Assembly (NCBI RefSeq): GCF_032452875.1
Contig: NC_083871.1
Coordinates: 7,043,692 to 7,107,691 of the forward strand
Direction of reading: 5' to 3'
Length of the DNA: 64,000 bases
Source: Bos javanicus
Taxonomy: Eukaryota > Chordata > Mammalia > Artiodactyla > Bovidae
In this document: positions 33,047-45,325 of the stretch, in pieces
How positions within the stretch are numbered: the first letter of the stretch is position 1
Layout of the letters: the number at the start of each line of letters is the position of its first letter
The notes under the pieces: generated by a model
Told to the model about the DNA's origin: nothing
The model's input: the letters and a program-made list of their open reading frames with translations, nothing else
The model's database searches: none
Translations under genes and position numbers: made by a program

Positions 33047-35432
33047 CACCCATCTGTCATCCCCACTTCCTCCTGCCCCCAATCCCTCCCAGCATCAGAG
33101 TCTTTTCCAATGAGTCAACTTTTCACATGAGGTGGCCAAAATACTGGAGTTTCAGCTTTAGCATCATTCCTTCCAAAGAACACCCAGGGCTGATCTCCTT
33201 TAGAATGGACTGGTTGGATCACCTTGCAGTCCAAGGGACTCTCAAGAGTCTTCTCCAACACCACAGTTCAAAAGCATCAATTCTTTGGTGCTCAGCTTTC
33301 TTCACAGTCCAACTCTCACATTCATACATGACCACTGGAAAAACCATAGCCTTGACTAGACGAACCTTTGTTGGCAAAGTAATGTCTTTGCTTTTCAATA
33401 TGCAATCTAGGTTGGTCATAACTTTTCGTCCAAGGAGTAAGCGTCTTTTAATTTCATGGCTGCAATCACCATCTGCAGTGATTTTAGAGCCAAAAAAAAA
33501 AAATAAAGTCTGACACTGTTTCTACTGTTTCCCCATCTATTTCCTATGAAGTGATGGGACCAGATGCCATGATCTTCGTTTTCTGAATGTTGAGCTTTAA
33601 GCCAACTTTTTCACTCTCCTCTTTCACTTTCATCAAGAGGGTTTTTAGTTCCTCTTCACTTTCTGCCATAAAAGTGGTGTCATCTGCATATCTGAGGTTA
33701 TTGATATTTCTCCTTGCAATCTTGATTCCAGCTTGTGTTTCTTCCAGTCCAGCATTTCTCATGATGTACTCTGCATAGAAGTTAAATAAGCAGGGTGTCA
33801 ATATACAGCCTTGACATACTCCTTTTCCTATTTGGAACCAGTCTGTTGTTTCATGTCCAGTTCTAACTGTTGCTTCCTGACCTGCATATAGGTTTCCCAA
33901 GAGGCAAGTCAGGTGATCTGATATTCACATCTCTTTCAGAATTTTCCACAATTTATTGTGATCCACACAGTCAAAGGCTTTGGCTTAGTCAGTAAAGCAG
34001 AAATAGATGTTTTTCTGGAACTCTCTTGCTTTTTTGATAATCCAGTGGATGTTGGCAATTTGATCTCTGGTTCCTCTGCTTTTCTAAAACCAGCTTGAAC
34101 ATCTGGAAGTTCATGGTTCACATATTGCTGAAGCCTGGCTTGGAGAATTTTGAGCATTACTTTACGTGTGAGATGAGTGCAATTGTGCAGTAGTTTGAGC
34201 ATTCTTTGGCATTGCCTTTCTTTGGGATTGGAATAAAAACTGACCTTTTCCAGTCCTGTGGCCACTGCTGAGTTTTCCAAATTTGCTGGCATGTTGAGTG
34301 CAGCACTTTCACAGCATCATCTTTCAGGATTTTGAATAGCTCCACTGGAATTCCATCACCTCCACTAGCTTTGTTCGTAGTGATGCATTCTAAGACCCAC
34401 TTGACTTCATATTCCAGGATGTCTGGCTCTAGGTGAGTGATCATACCATCGTAATTATCTTGGTCATGAAGATCTTTTTTATACAGTTCTTCTGTGTATT
34501 CTTGCCACCTCTTTTTAATATCTTCTGCTTCTGTTAGGTCCCTACCATTTCTGTCCTTTATCGAGGCCATCTTTGGGTGAAATGTTCCCTTGGTATCTTT
34601 AATTTTCTTGAAGAGATCTCTAGTCTTTCCCATTCTGTTGTTTTCCTCTATTTCTTTGCATTGATCACTGAAGAAGGCTTTCTTATCTCTTCTTGCTATT
34701 CTTTGGAACTCTGCATTCAGATGCTTATATGTTTCCTTTTCTCCTTTGCTTTTTCCTTCTCTTCTTTTCACAGCCATTTGTAAGGCCTCCCCAGACAGCC
34801 ATTTTGCTGTTTTGCATTTCTTTTCCATGAGGATGGTCTTGATCCCTGTCTCCTGTACAATGTCATGAACCTCATTCTATAGTTCATCAGGCACTCTATC
34901 AGATCTAATCCCTTAAATCTACTTCTCACTTCCACTGTATAATGATAAGGGATTTGATTTAGGTCATACCTGAATGGTCTAGTGGTTTTCCCTACTTTCT
35001 TCAATTTCAGTCTGAATTTGGCAATAAGGAGCTCATGATCTGAGCCACAGTGAGTTCCCAGTCTTGTTTTTGCTGACTGTATACAGCTTCTCCATCTTTG
35101 GCTGCAAAGAATAGAATCAGTCTGATTTCAGTGTTAACCATCCGGTGCTGTCCATGTGTAGAGTCTTCTCTTGTGTTGTTGGAAGAGGGTGTTTGCTATG
35201 ACCAGTGCGTTCTCTTGGCAAAACTCTATTAGTCTTTGCTCTGCTTCATTCCATATTCCAAGGCCAAATTTGCCTGTTACTCCAGGTGTTTCTTGACTTT
35301 CTACTTTTGCATTCCAGTCCCCTATAATGAAAAGGACATCTTTAATTGGTGTTAGTTCTAAAAGGTCTTGTAGATCTTCATAGAACTATTCAACTTCAGC
35401 TACTTCAGTGTTACTGGTTGGGTCATAGACTT
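33047..35432 (-). mobile_element. BovB LINE, right of the provirus
   Basis: Continuation of the antisense BovB from 26767, reaching into the endonuclease domain, where it stops at 'catagactt'. Just after the provirus about 8 bases of BovB are missing compared with sister copies (42.74 and 57.81 kb), so a small deletion accompanied or followed integration. The element is 5'-truncated. Confidence 0.93.
33544..34828 (-). pseudogene. BovB RT remnant in the provirus-host copy
   Basis: Minus-strand pieces 34157-34828 (N-terminal RT and linker) and 33544-33900 (intact YADD near 33680-33691), with frame breaks between 33900 and 34160. No complete polyprotein remains. Confidence 0.85.
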
Positions 35433-35461
35433 ACTGCAGCCAATCATGTGCTGGGTTCTAT

Positions 35462-35565
35462 ATCCATTTTTTAAAAATTTTTATTGGAATGTAGTAGATT
35501 TACAGTGTTATGCTAGTTTCTGCTGTATAGCAAGGTGAATTAGTTACACATAAGATAAGTGACAA
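35462..35565 (-). mobile_element. L1 3' UTR fragment, antisense
   Basis: 'ttttattggaatgtagtagatttacag' then 'ttagtttctgctgtatagcaaggtgaa' is the backward-read 3' end of an artiodactyl L1. Only about 100 bp remain. Confidence 0.7.
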
Positions 35566-36586
35566 CTGGCAAGACTGATATATTCTGCTAATGGAAATGT
35601 TATGGGAATGACACCATTTCAAAGATCAACATTTTCATATGCAAAATATATCTATGTCAGTGTAAGTGAACTTTAATTATTATTCTTTTTTCTCCTCCAT
35701 ACATATTTATCGTTACCATTTAGTGATGCCATGGTCTTTAGCTATGTGTAAAGTCTAACTCCTTTCTCCCTGGCCCCATATTAACTGCCAGCTCTGTTCC
35801 AGCTGTACAGTATCTATGCAGGTTTTGGTGTGCTTCTTATTGAAAATGGCTCTCTTTTCCAGCTCCTGAAATTTTTAGAATGAGAAGTTGCTCTCACATC
35901 CTTTTATTTGACATTTTAGACCTACCATGTCTGTATATTAGTCACAAAAAGTCTTGTCCCTTAAAAGGCTAGATGCTTGAAAGCCAAAGGAAACAAGGGC
36001 AGAAGCAAATTTTCTCTAGACACACTCAGAGAGAAGATGGTTTTAATGTAATGTCTTTTGATATATCAGAGTAATATGCAGGGTCTCTTCCTGAAAAATA
36101 AAAACACACACACAGTAAAAAGCTTTGGAGCAAAGGAAAAAGTCATCTTGCTTATGAAAACCTTTAGTTTTAACTTAAAATCTTTTTTGCTTTCCATTCA
36201 CACGACCTTAAGAACTAGATGGGACCCCAAAGGCCACCTAAACAGTTTTCACAGAACAGAGTTCTCTTTTGTAACAGCTGCAGAAGATCACTGATTCATC
36301 CTCATTTTAGCACTGGAAATAAGGAGCTCAGAAGTCTAGGAACTGGCACATACTACTCCTGGACAATGCTTATTATTCAAAATGTTTTTTCTCATCTGAA
36401 GATCAAATCATTTCTTTGAAATTCCCACCACTTGTCCCAATCCTACTACAGAATGGAAGAATCTCTATTTCCTCCAAATAAGTCCTTCGTACATTTGAAG
36501 ACAGTGTCATAAATTCCTATCTTTCCTGTCATACACATTCTATATATATTCTTTCATTTAACATTTATCCAGGACCTATCTTATCT
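35566..36586. other. Unassigned sequence
   Basis: About 1 kb without a firm assignment. A possible ancient repeat lies at 36205-36340 ('tagatgggaccccaaaggcc' type), but I cannot name it. Confidence 0.4.
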
Positions 36587-37660
36587 TTAAGAATAGCAAA
36601 TGAAGCAACTGACAAACAACTAATCTCAAAAATATACAAGCAACTCCTACAGCTCAACTCCAGAAAAATAAATGACCCAATCAAAAAATGGGCCAAAGAA
36701 CTAAATAGACATTTCTCCAAAGAAGACATACAGATGGCTAACAAACACATGAAAAGATGCTCAACATCACTCATTATCAGAGAAATGCAAATTAAAACCA
36801 CTATGAGGTACCATTTCACGCCAGTCAGAATGGCTGCAATCCATAAGTCTACAAGCAATAAATGCTGGAGAGGGTGTGGAGAAAAGGGAACTCTCTTACA
36901 CTGTTGGTGGGAATGCAAACTAGTACAGCCACTATGGAGAACAGTGTGGAGATTCCTTAAAAAACTGGAAATAGAACTGCCTTATGATCCAGCAATCCCA
37001 CTGTTGGGCATACACACTGAGGAAACCAGAAGGGAAAGAGACACATGTACCCCAATGTTCATCGCAGCACTGTTTATAATAGCCAGGACATGGAAGCAAC
37101 CTAGATGTCCATCAGCAGATGAATGGATAAAGAAAGCTGTGGTACATATACACAATGGAGTATTACTCAGCCATTAAAAAGAATACATTTGAATCAGTTC
37201 TAATGAAATGGATGAAACTGGAACCTATTATACAGAGTGAAGTAAGCCAGAAAGAAAAACACCAATACAGTATACTAACGCATATATATGGAATTTAGAA
37301 AGATGGTAACAATAACCCTGTGTACGAGACAGCAAAAGAGACACTGATGTATAGATCAGTCTTATGGACTCTGTGGGAGAGGGAGAGGGTGGGGAGATTT
37401 GGGAGAATAGCATTGAAACATGTATAATATCATTTATGAACAGAGTCGCCAGTCCAGGTTCGATGCACGATACGGGATACTTGGGGCTGGTGCACTGGGA
37501 CGACCCAGAGGGAGGGTACAGGGAGGGAGGAGGGAGGAGGGTTCAGGATGGGGAGCACAGGTATACCTGTGGCAGATTCATTTTGATATTTGGCAAAACT
37601 AATACAATATTGTAAAGTTTAAAAATAAAATAAAAAAAAATAATAAAGTCAAGTAGTTGA
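36587..37660 (+). mobile_element. Bovine L1 3' end
   Basis: A 5'-truncated sense L1: the ORF2 C-terminus (SKEDIQMANKHMKRC, then YDPAIPLLGIH) followed by the bovine 3' UTR ('gagggagggtacaggg', 'attttgatatttggcaaaac') and a long A-rich tail with AATAAA-like units. No target duplication could be defined. Confidence 0.92.
36734..37177 (+). pseudogene. L1 ORF2 C-terminal remnant
   Basis: A 147-codon open piece of ORF2 ending about 27 codons early by a frame change near 37130. It lacks the endonuclease and RT domains. Confidence 0.88.
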
Positions 37661-37725
37661 AAACCAAAAAAAAATAATAATAATAATAAATAAATAAATA
37701 ACATGGCTGTTAAAAAAACAAAAAA

Positions 37726-37920
37726 GAAATCCTAGGGCTGATCTCCTTCAGAATGGACTGGTTGGATCTCCTTGCAGTCCAAGGGACTCTCAAGAGTCTT
37801 CTCCAGCACCACAGTTCAAAAGCATCAATTCTTTGGTGCTCAGCCTTCTTCACAGTCCAACTCTCACATCCATACATGACCACAGGAAAAACCATAGCCT
37901 CGACTAGACGGACCTTTGTT
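37726..37920 (-). mobile_element. BovB LINE internal fragment
   Basis: A 195-bp antisense piece of the BovB C-terminal ORF region with neither terminus present. It lies between the L1 A-rich tail and an AT-rich simple tract. Its right edge stops abruptly at the AT tract, so it is more likely a rearranged remnant than a normal insertion. Confidence 0.85.
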
Positions 37921-38075
37921 ATTATACATATGTAATATATTATATACATACATACATATATACATATATAATATTATAATATATAATAATTATATTATAT
38001 ATAATACAATTTTTATAATATAATTATATATTTAATATATTATATAATTATATATATATATATATATATATAAAA
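37921..38075. repeat. AT-rich simple repeat, palindromic
   Basis: About 155 bp of nearly pure A and T with TATA, ATTATA and a terminal (AT)n run at 38046-38071. Almost every sub-segment is self-complementary, so it could form cruciforms. Confidence 0.9.
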
Positions 38076-39892
38076 CATGTACATGCATGTAATTCTGTCA
38101 GAGAGACAGAGAAGAGAGCCAATAACTAACTTGTGTTGAGAAGAAGGTCAGGAACAAGTAAACAGAAGTCTGGCAAGATAAATCCTGGTGGATGTGTAAG
38201 AGCTTCCCAGGTATGTAAGGGAAAGTATTGCTTCCTTCTAGCAGAGGTAAACATCAAATGCAAAGGCAAGAGTAAACGAGAGCGTGTGTCAGCCTGTCCA
38301 CAGCCCGGCTGACACTAAGGCACTCAGGAAGCTGTGGCCAGTGTTGATGAAGGACATAATGCTGGAATTGAAAGTGGGGGCTCGGATCACAAGGCACCTT
38401 AATTAACTCAGCTGTACACATTATGAGCACCACTGAATAGTTCAGGAAGGCAGAGAAGTGATGAGGCTTAAATTTAAAAGCTAATTCTCCTTGTGTGGTA
38501 GATAAATTGGGACACACAAGTGTAAGCTCAGGCTGCTACATAAATCAAGGAAAAATTCATGATGACCCAATGATGCCAGTGACTCTGAGAATACTTAGAA
38601 TACTGATTGCTCTGAGAGTAAGACTGTTTAATTCAGTCGTGTAAATAAGCAATCAGGAAAAGAGCAAGAAAAAATTCAGCAAAAATAAGCCAGAAGATAA
38701 ATCAATCAATTGATTAAATAAACCATCTTGATAAAACAACTATGTTAACACTGTTTGAATAAACAAAAGAGAAGTTTATCATGTCTATAGGAAACCTAAA
38801 ACTATAAAGATCACCTAATCAATAAGTAAAAAATTCATTAATTAAAATTCAAAAGTTGCTATTTAGATATCATTGCATATTTAACACAGTAGCAGAGAGA
38901 ATTCATGAACTGGATGATAGATGAGGAGAAATAGCCCCTATAGAGATAAAGAAATAGAAAATATGAGAGAAATATTAAGAGACCTAGAAGATAAAGTAAA
39001 AAGCTTGAGTATACCTCAGAAATGAATTCTGGAAGAAAAGAGAAGAAAGTAAATGGAATTTATATATAGAAATACTATCTTTAGAAGTAAGAAAAAGACA
39101 GTAGCTTACAAGTAGAGAGAGGAGCATAATCAGGAATAATTTTCTTCTATATTCTTCATAATTCTTGGTCATAGTTACAGGGAGAAAAGGCATTGATTCA
39201 ACATATAATCTGACATGTTAAGCATGCATGCTATAATTTCTAAGTGAGCAATCAGAAATATACTTAAATGCAGAATCAGAAGAAGTATCATAATCAAGCT
39301 TGTATCACACAGCTTATATGATTAACTGAACAGGATAGGAAATGTAGTTTTTGAGTGATAGGAAGTAATGTTTATGTTAGTGGTGATTGTATTAAATCTA
39401 GGGGAGAAAGTTTCACAACATATTCAAGGATAGCGAGCCCCACTGACATGAACTCTTCAAAACTGGACAGTATGTACTTATCCAGATGAGAGGCAGAATC
39501 TCACAGTTTAGAAAGACAAGAAACTAATGTTAGGAGTTGAACATTTCATCCAGTAATAACTGTGACCAAGGAAGGAAAAATAGTTCAGACATGAAAATAA
39601 CCCAAGAATATCAGAAAGAGTTCAGTGTTTTCCCAAATGGATATTTTTGTTTGTTTAAAACAAATAGATTGATTTTTTAATAGATTCCCACCTTATTCAA
39701 CATCATACCACATGAGAAATGACAGGAGACAAACATCTTCTGTTTGTCAAATAGATAAATTAATTACAGAAATTATATTTCCAAGTGTTTCCTTCTGCAA
39801 ATACCCTCCTAGGCCATATGGCACTCTTTTTTTTTTTTTTCCTCATTCTCATTATTCTTTATTTTTATTTTTTGTAGGTCTTTTTTTTTTTC
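38076..39892. other. Unassigned, possibly ancient LINE in part
   Basis: AT-rich. The stretch 38950-39060 ('gagacctagaagataaagta' type) resembles the upstream part of old L1 elements, but too little is left for a firm call. No exon seen. Confidence 0.35.
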
Positions 39893-40175
39893 TAATTTTA
39901 TTTTATTTTTAAACTTTACATAATTGTATTAGTTTTGCCAAATATCAAAATGAATCCGCCACAGGTATACATGTGTTCCCCATCCCGAACCCTCCTCCCT
40001 CCTCCCTCCCCATACCATCCCTCTGGGCCGTCCCAGTGCACTAGCCCCAAGCATCCAGCATCGTGCATCGAACCTGGACTGGCAACTCGTTTCCTACATG
40101 ATATTTTACATGTTTCATTGCCATTCTCCCAAATCTTCCCACCCTCTCCCTCTCCCACAGAGTCCATAAGACTGT
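39893..40175 (-). mobile_element. Bovine L1 3' UTR, antisense
   Basis: A T-rich tail on plus (39880-39912), then the bovine L1 3' UTR backwards ('ttttgccaaatatcaaaatg', 'gtatacatgtgttccccatcc', 'cccacagagtccataagac'). It is 5'-truncated within the UTR. Confidence 0.9.
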
Positions 40176-41594
40176 TCTCTTTAGTGTTCTCTTTGCATCT
40201 TTATACTTGCTCCTTTCTCCCAGGTTAACAATTCCTAGGGTTAAACTTCCATTTGTACACAGTCACTGTGAGCCCTGAGTGACTCTGGCATTTCTCAGCC
40301 AGAGTGCCTTCAGACCTCCCAAGTTGTATAACACGGGACACAAGACATTCAGTTCCTTCTGTTGGTCCCCTCCCTGACATACTGACCTTCTGTCCTCTGA
40401 GATTTCCTTCAGTGTCACCAAGTAGCCATTCTAGAAGGAGAAGGCCTTTAGCAAAAAAGACCAAAAGAACAAGGCAGGACATGAACCATGGGGCTGGGAG
40501 AGCAAATAAGTAACAATCTTTGGGTTCCAAGTGATGGATGACTTGACTGAGGATGACAAAGGGGATGAAACAGCTTATTTCATGCTCTGCTGGTAGTCCC
40601 AGCAAGATTGGGGGTGAGCCATCAGTGGAAGATCGGGTGATCAGAGCAAACGTATGTGAATTCTCCAAAACACCATGTTGAAACTACGGTCCAATGTTGT
40701 AGGTAGTTATTCAAAAGAACAGGGTGTACAAATGTGGACTAATTAAGCAGTATTTTATCCATTTTTTTTTTTTTTAGAATAAGTCATGCTTAACACAATG
40801 GTCTACTCCCATGATTATGATTCCAGTCTTAAAGTTCAATTATATCATACAGTAGCCTGAAGGTGGTTACAGGTGAACTAATAGCAACATACTCAACAAG
40901 TATTTGAAAGCCATTTTACTATTTGATCCAGTGGGTGACATTGATCAACTATTGCTCCAAAGTTAAAAAAAATGTTTAGCAATATTTATCACATAGGTAA
41001 TAAAGCAAATATTAACTTTAAGCATATTAATTTATGATTTCATAATTTGAATTTTAGAAAGACAATTGTCTTTGCAAAAAAAGTATATAAAAATAATAAT
41101 AATGCTAAGCTTTTGAAAAAATTGTCAGTTCTGCAGTGTATTTGCCTATTGCCTGACTAGTAAATATTGGCAACCTAATCATTCACAGATCAACCTCAGA
41201 GGAAGCATCTCATTTGGCTAAATGTATTGCCTGATTCATCAAAATAAAAAACCAACTTACTCACAACAGCTAATCCATAATTTGACATAGGTATTTCCAC
41301 ATTAATAGCCAAAGGACATAAAAAGATCTTATTAGAGAAAACAAAACACAGCTAGTTTAAATCAGCTTAATCTTTTAACACAGGCTATCAGCTGAAGATT
41401 TCACTAAAGTTACTTTAGCAGCAACGTGGATAACTTTATGTGAATGTATTCAAAATAGGATAATTTGGGAGATTTTAAAGAGAAATCCTATGAATTTTTA
41501 AACAATCTTATAGTATAATATAATAATATGGTAAAGCAATGTAAAATATAATATCGGATATAATGCATAAAACATACTACCATGTATTACAATT
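40176..41594. other. Unassigned sequence
   Basis: About 1.4 kb, AT-rich from 40740 on. The minus frame 40225-40668 (147 codons) has no domain that I recognise and no neighbouring splice pattern that would support an exon. Confidence 0.45.
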
Positions 41595-41606
41595 ATAGTA
41601 TGATAT

Positions 41607-41737
41607 GCTGCTGCTGCTAAGTCGCTTCAGTCATGTCCGACTCTGTGCAACCCCATGGACTGCAGGCCACCAGGCTTCTCCGTCCATGGGATTCTCCAGG
41701 CAAGAACACTGGAGTGGGTTGCCATTTCCTTCTCCAA
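41607..41737 (-). mobile_element. BovA monomer SINE with 12-bp TSD
   Basis: An antisense single A-type monomer (131 bp) with a short TGC tail. It is flanked by exact ATAGTATGATAT copies at 41595-41606 and 41738-41749. Being clean at both ends, it inserted as a half-length element or was 5'-truncated at the monomer boundary. Confidence 0.95.
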
Positions 41738-41749
41738 ATAGTATGATAT

Positions 41750-42004
41750 ATTTGCATGTTAATAAAACATGTGCCATCACAAAGGATATAAATATATTGT
41801 ACATTAACATTTATATGTCAATTTTATTCATCCCACAATGTATTCAACAACAAACAACAAGCATAAAGATTTGGTTTTGTTTTGCAACGAGAGACCTAGA
41901 AACAGAAAAATGGTTTTGTATTTTAAAGGGACTTTGTTTAAACAGCAACACCATGAATTTATGGTAAAACAAAAGGTATCACAGTCTTCCAAACCAGAAT
42001 GCCT
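41750..42004. other. Unassigned sequence
   Basis: Unique-looking AT-rich DNA with no recognised element. Confidence 0.5.
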
Positions 42005-42122
42005 CAGATTATATTCCTCACAAGAAAATTGTGAGTTGAGTATTGTTATTTCCATTTTACAGGAAAGTTCGGAGGAGTTAGGTAACCTATTTGAGGTCGC
42101 ACGGTGCCACTTAAACAAGGAG
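42005..42122 (+). mobile_element. MIR SINE remnant
   Basis: MIR core order: 'tgttatttccattttacagga', 'gttaggtaacctatttgagg', 'tcgcacggtgcca'. Confidence 0.75.
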
Positions 42123-42599
42123 CACATTGACAGCCTGGCGACTATGAGAGATCAGGAGACAGGGTGTCTGTCCACAGCCTGGATTTTCAATGCAAAAGAC
42201 ACCAAGAGAGACAGAGACTCCCAAGAAGATCAATGACGAGGAGCAAAGAGAGATTCTCAAATAGCACAACAAAGTCATCTCCTCTCTGGGCAAGAACCCA
42301 GATGTCCCTGAGTCAGTTGTCTCAGGAGAAAAAGCTGGAGATGGTGGCAACCTCATCATCCCCAGAAGTGTCTGAGTGTTGGGGTGAGTCTCAGGGCTCT
42401 TTGCACCCTGGAGTGTTCCATCTGCAGCTGCTCCCTTAAAACCTACTTTGGAAGTTATCCCAGAAGGCAAAGGAGTATGTTCCACTCAACTGGCCACAGT
42501 CTCTTGGACAGACCTAAATTTTAAAGCCACAAGTTGAGAGAAGATTAAAATATATTTAAGCTAGAATATGAATTTCTAGACACTTTGAATACTTGAATC
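42123..42599. other. Unassigned sequence
   Basis: No recognised element. Frames on both strands overlap here but show no domain. Confidence 0.45.
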
Positions 42600-43042
42600 A
42601 GTTCAGTTCAGTTCAGTTGCTCAGTCATGTCCAACTCTTTGCAACCCCATGAATCACAGCACGCCAGGCCTCCCTGTCCATCACCAACTCCCAGAGTTCA
42701 CTCAAACTCATGTCCATAGAGTCGGTGATGCCATCCAGCCATCTCATCCTCTGTCATCCTCTTCTCCTCCTTCCCCCAATCCCTCCCAGCATCAGAGTCT
42801 TTTCCAATGAGTCAACTCTTCGCATGAGGTGGCCAAAGTACTGGAGTTTCAGCTGTAGCATCATTCTTTCCAAAGAACACCCAGGGCTGATCTCCTTTAC
42901 AATGGACTGGTTGGATCTCCTTGGAGTCCAAGGGACTCTCAAGAGTCTTCAACACCACAGTTCAAAAGCATCAATTCTTCAGCGCTCAGCTTTCTTCACA
43001 GTCCAACTCTCACATCCATACATGACCACTGGAAAACCATAG
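42600..43042 (-). mobile_element. BovB LINE 3' fragment
   Basis: Antisense, with the terminal tcagttcagttcag repeat at left, 5'-truncated in the C-terminal ORF region at 'accatag'. A 3-base loss in the 'cttctccaacacc' region (near 42950) breaks the pattern seen in sister copies. Confidence 0.93.
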
Positions 43043-43409
43043 ATGCTAAATTAAATAAGTGAATCCCATAGCATGTATTGGAATTGAAACCATTGCAAAA
43101 CATAACTTATATCCTCTACTGAAAACTAGAATCACAAATAAATAAATGCAGGTGAAAATTTTGAACAATAGAAAGATGTGTAACTAAGAAAATAAATTTC
43201 CCCATAATTAGGGTTAGGATTAAGAACTGGGTAAGTATCCAGCAGCATCTTTTGCAAATGTTAACTTTGTAACAGAACAAAAAAATAATTTGATGTAAGA
43301 CAGGTGCCACTTTTCAGGACATGGTAAAAAATAAATTACTAAAAAGGAAGTGTTATAATATCCCTTTGACTCACAGGCTGAGACTTGATGGAGATGAAAC
43401 AAGAATGGG
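43043..43409. other. Unassigned sequence
   Basis: AT-rich unique sequence. Confidence 0.45.
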
Positions 43410-43750
43410 AGAATGTTGATCATTGGGATGTTAAAACCCTCTTGCAACCTGGAGGACATAACACTAAATGAAACCAGCTGGTCAGGAAAGGATGAAAACT
43501 GTATGATTCCACTAAAAGGAAGTCCCTGAAGCAGTCAGATTCACAGAGACAGGAAATAGAATGGTGGTTGCAGGGGCTGGGAGGAGTGGGGATGTGGGCA
43601 AAGTTTAAGTTCGAGAAGATGAAAAGTTCTAGAGATGGATGGTGGTGATGGTTATGCAACAATGTGAATGAATATACTTAATGCCACAGAACTGTACACT
43701 TAAAATAGTCAAATTAATGTATATATGTTCAATCTAGAAAAGTTGTATTT
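43410..43750 (+). mobile_element. L1M-type 3' end, left part
   Basis: 'agagatggatggtggtgatggttatgcaacaatgtgaatg' and 'gaactgtacacttaaaatag' are typical of old mammalian L1 3' UTRs. The element seems to continue at 44314-44352 ('aaaatggtaaattttatg'), so a BovB fragment and a younger L1 end separate its halves. Confidence 0.65.
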
Positions 43751-43980
43751 ATTGTTATTCAGTTGCTAAGTAGTCCCCATTCTTTGTGACCCCCATGGAC
43801 TGCAGCATGCCAGGCTTCCTTGTCCTTCACGATCTCCTGGAGCTTGCTCAAACTCATGTCCATTGAGTCAGTAATGCTATCCAACCATATCATCCTCTGT
43901 TGACCCCTTCTTCTCCTGCCTTTAAACTTTCCCAGCATCAGGGTCTTTTCCAATGAGTCAGCTCTTCATATCAAGTAGCC
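43751..43980 (-). mobile_element. BovB LINE 3' fragment, old
   Basis: A diverged antisense BovB 3' end, from 'gttattcagttgc' to 'gtcagctcttcatatcaagtagcc'. It ends next to an A run at 43981-43991. Confidence 0.88.
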
Positions 43981-43991
43981 AAAAAAAAAAA

Positions 43992-44313
43992 GTGATCCTA
44001 TATGGAAAGCAGAAACAGGGACTGAGATGTTGAGAACAAATGTATTGAAACAATACCAAGGGGGGAAGGGTAGAATGAATTGGGAGATGGGGAGTGATAT
44101 ATATACATTACTGATAATATGTATAAAATATATTACTAATGAGAAAGTACTGTATAGCACAGGGAACTCAGTGCACTGTGGTGACCTGAATGTGAAGGAA
44201 GTCCAAAGGGGAATGGATGTATGGATAAGTATGGCTGATTAATGTTGCTTTACAGTAGAAACTGACACAATACTGTAGCAACTATCCTCCAATAAAAATT
44301 AATTTAAAAAAGT
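43992..44313 (+). mobile_element. Artiodactyl L1 3' UTR end
   Basis: Sense: 'atgttgagaacaaatg', 'gtataaaatatattac', 'ctgtatagcacagggaactca', 'ttgctttacagtagaaactg', ending 'caataaaaattaatttaaaa'. It parallels the copy at 12.1-12.37 kb. Confidence 0.75.
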
Positions 44314-44352
44314 GAAAATGGTAAATTTTATGATAAGTATATGTTTTACCAA

Positions 44353-45325
44353 CGTTACTACCACAACAGAACCCAACAATCCTAACGCTGGATCAAATTT
44401 ACTGACTCAAAATGATGGCAGAGTCAGAACAACCCGTTTGATGTTATTACTTCCTGTAAAGCACATATATTCACCCTGAAGGGAAGCTTCCATTCAGTTT
44501 TCACAACACCTAACAAGAAGCCTTCTTTCTAAAGTAGCAGCTCATTACATGGTTTTTGTTTGTTTGTTGCTTTTGTGATTGAAATGAGCTTGTCAGAGGA
44601 AAAGCTGTTAAAATCTTTATACCAAACATTGTTTAATTTTCTCTCTTCACAAATCTAAGTGATGACTAAAACTCTCTTGCTAATGTGTCTCACTAACTAT
44701 CCAATACTCATTTACTTTTAGAAAAGTAAGGACATGCACTTATGACATGGAAGTTTGGGAAAGAGGATTCATATAAAATAATAGAAACCAAATAACAAAT
44801 ATCAAGATGTTTTTAGTTTTGGGGACCACATCATTAGCTAAAGTAATTAGAACAAATAACTTTTAAGTAGCAATTACTATACTACCTATTTTCAAGTGAT
44901 TATTGGAATTTATTAGAGGTGACATGGAGGAAAATCATCAGGTCTCTTCACTTAGGTATTTTCCTTCTATCTACCACGTACCCGATTGATAAGCCACGTG
45001 AAATAGAGAAAATAGTGCCGACGTGGGCACCTGCCTGCTGCATACATGCTTCATCATTTGCTAACAGAACAAATGGGAAATCGTACATTCTGTCCCCAGA
45101 AATAATCTAAAACTCAACTTCCTTTGCTTTCTGTGTCTCTGATATATCCACTCTAAAGGGATAAGCATGGAGTTTTTAACCTGTCAAAGAAATGAAGGAT
45201 GACCTGACTACCGTTTCAGAAATCCCTTTTATCTTTAAAGTTTATTTCAGAGTCTTGGAGCAAGTTTTGAACATTACTCGGAAGAGGGGACAATCAGGCA
45301 GTGATCTGTCCTGGTACTAAATAAA
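44353..45325. other. Unassigned sequence
   Basis: AT-rich unique sequence with no recognised repeat or exon. Confidence 0.45.

Noticed and set aside
40225..40668. 147-codon minus-strand frame in otherwise unassigned DNA
   Set aside because: No domain that I recognise, no splice or start context, and the length is within chance for 64 kb read in six frames.
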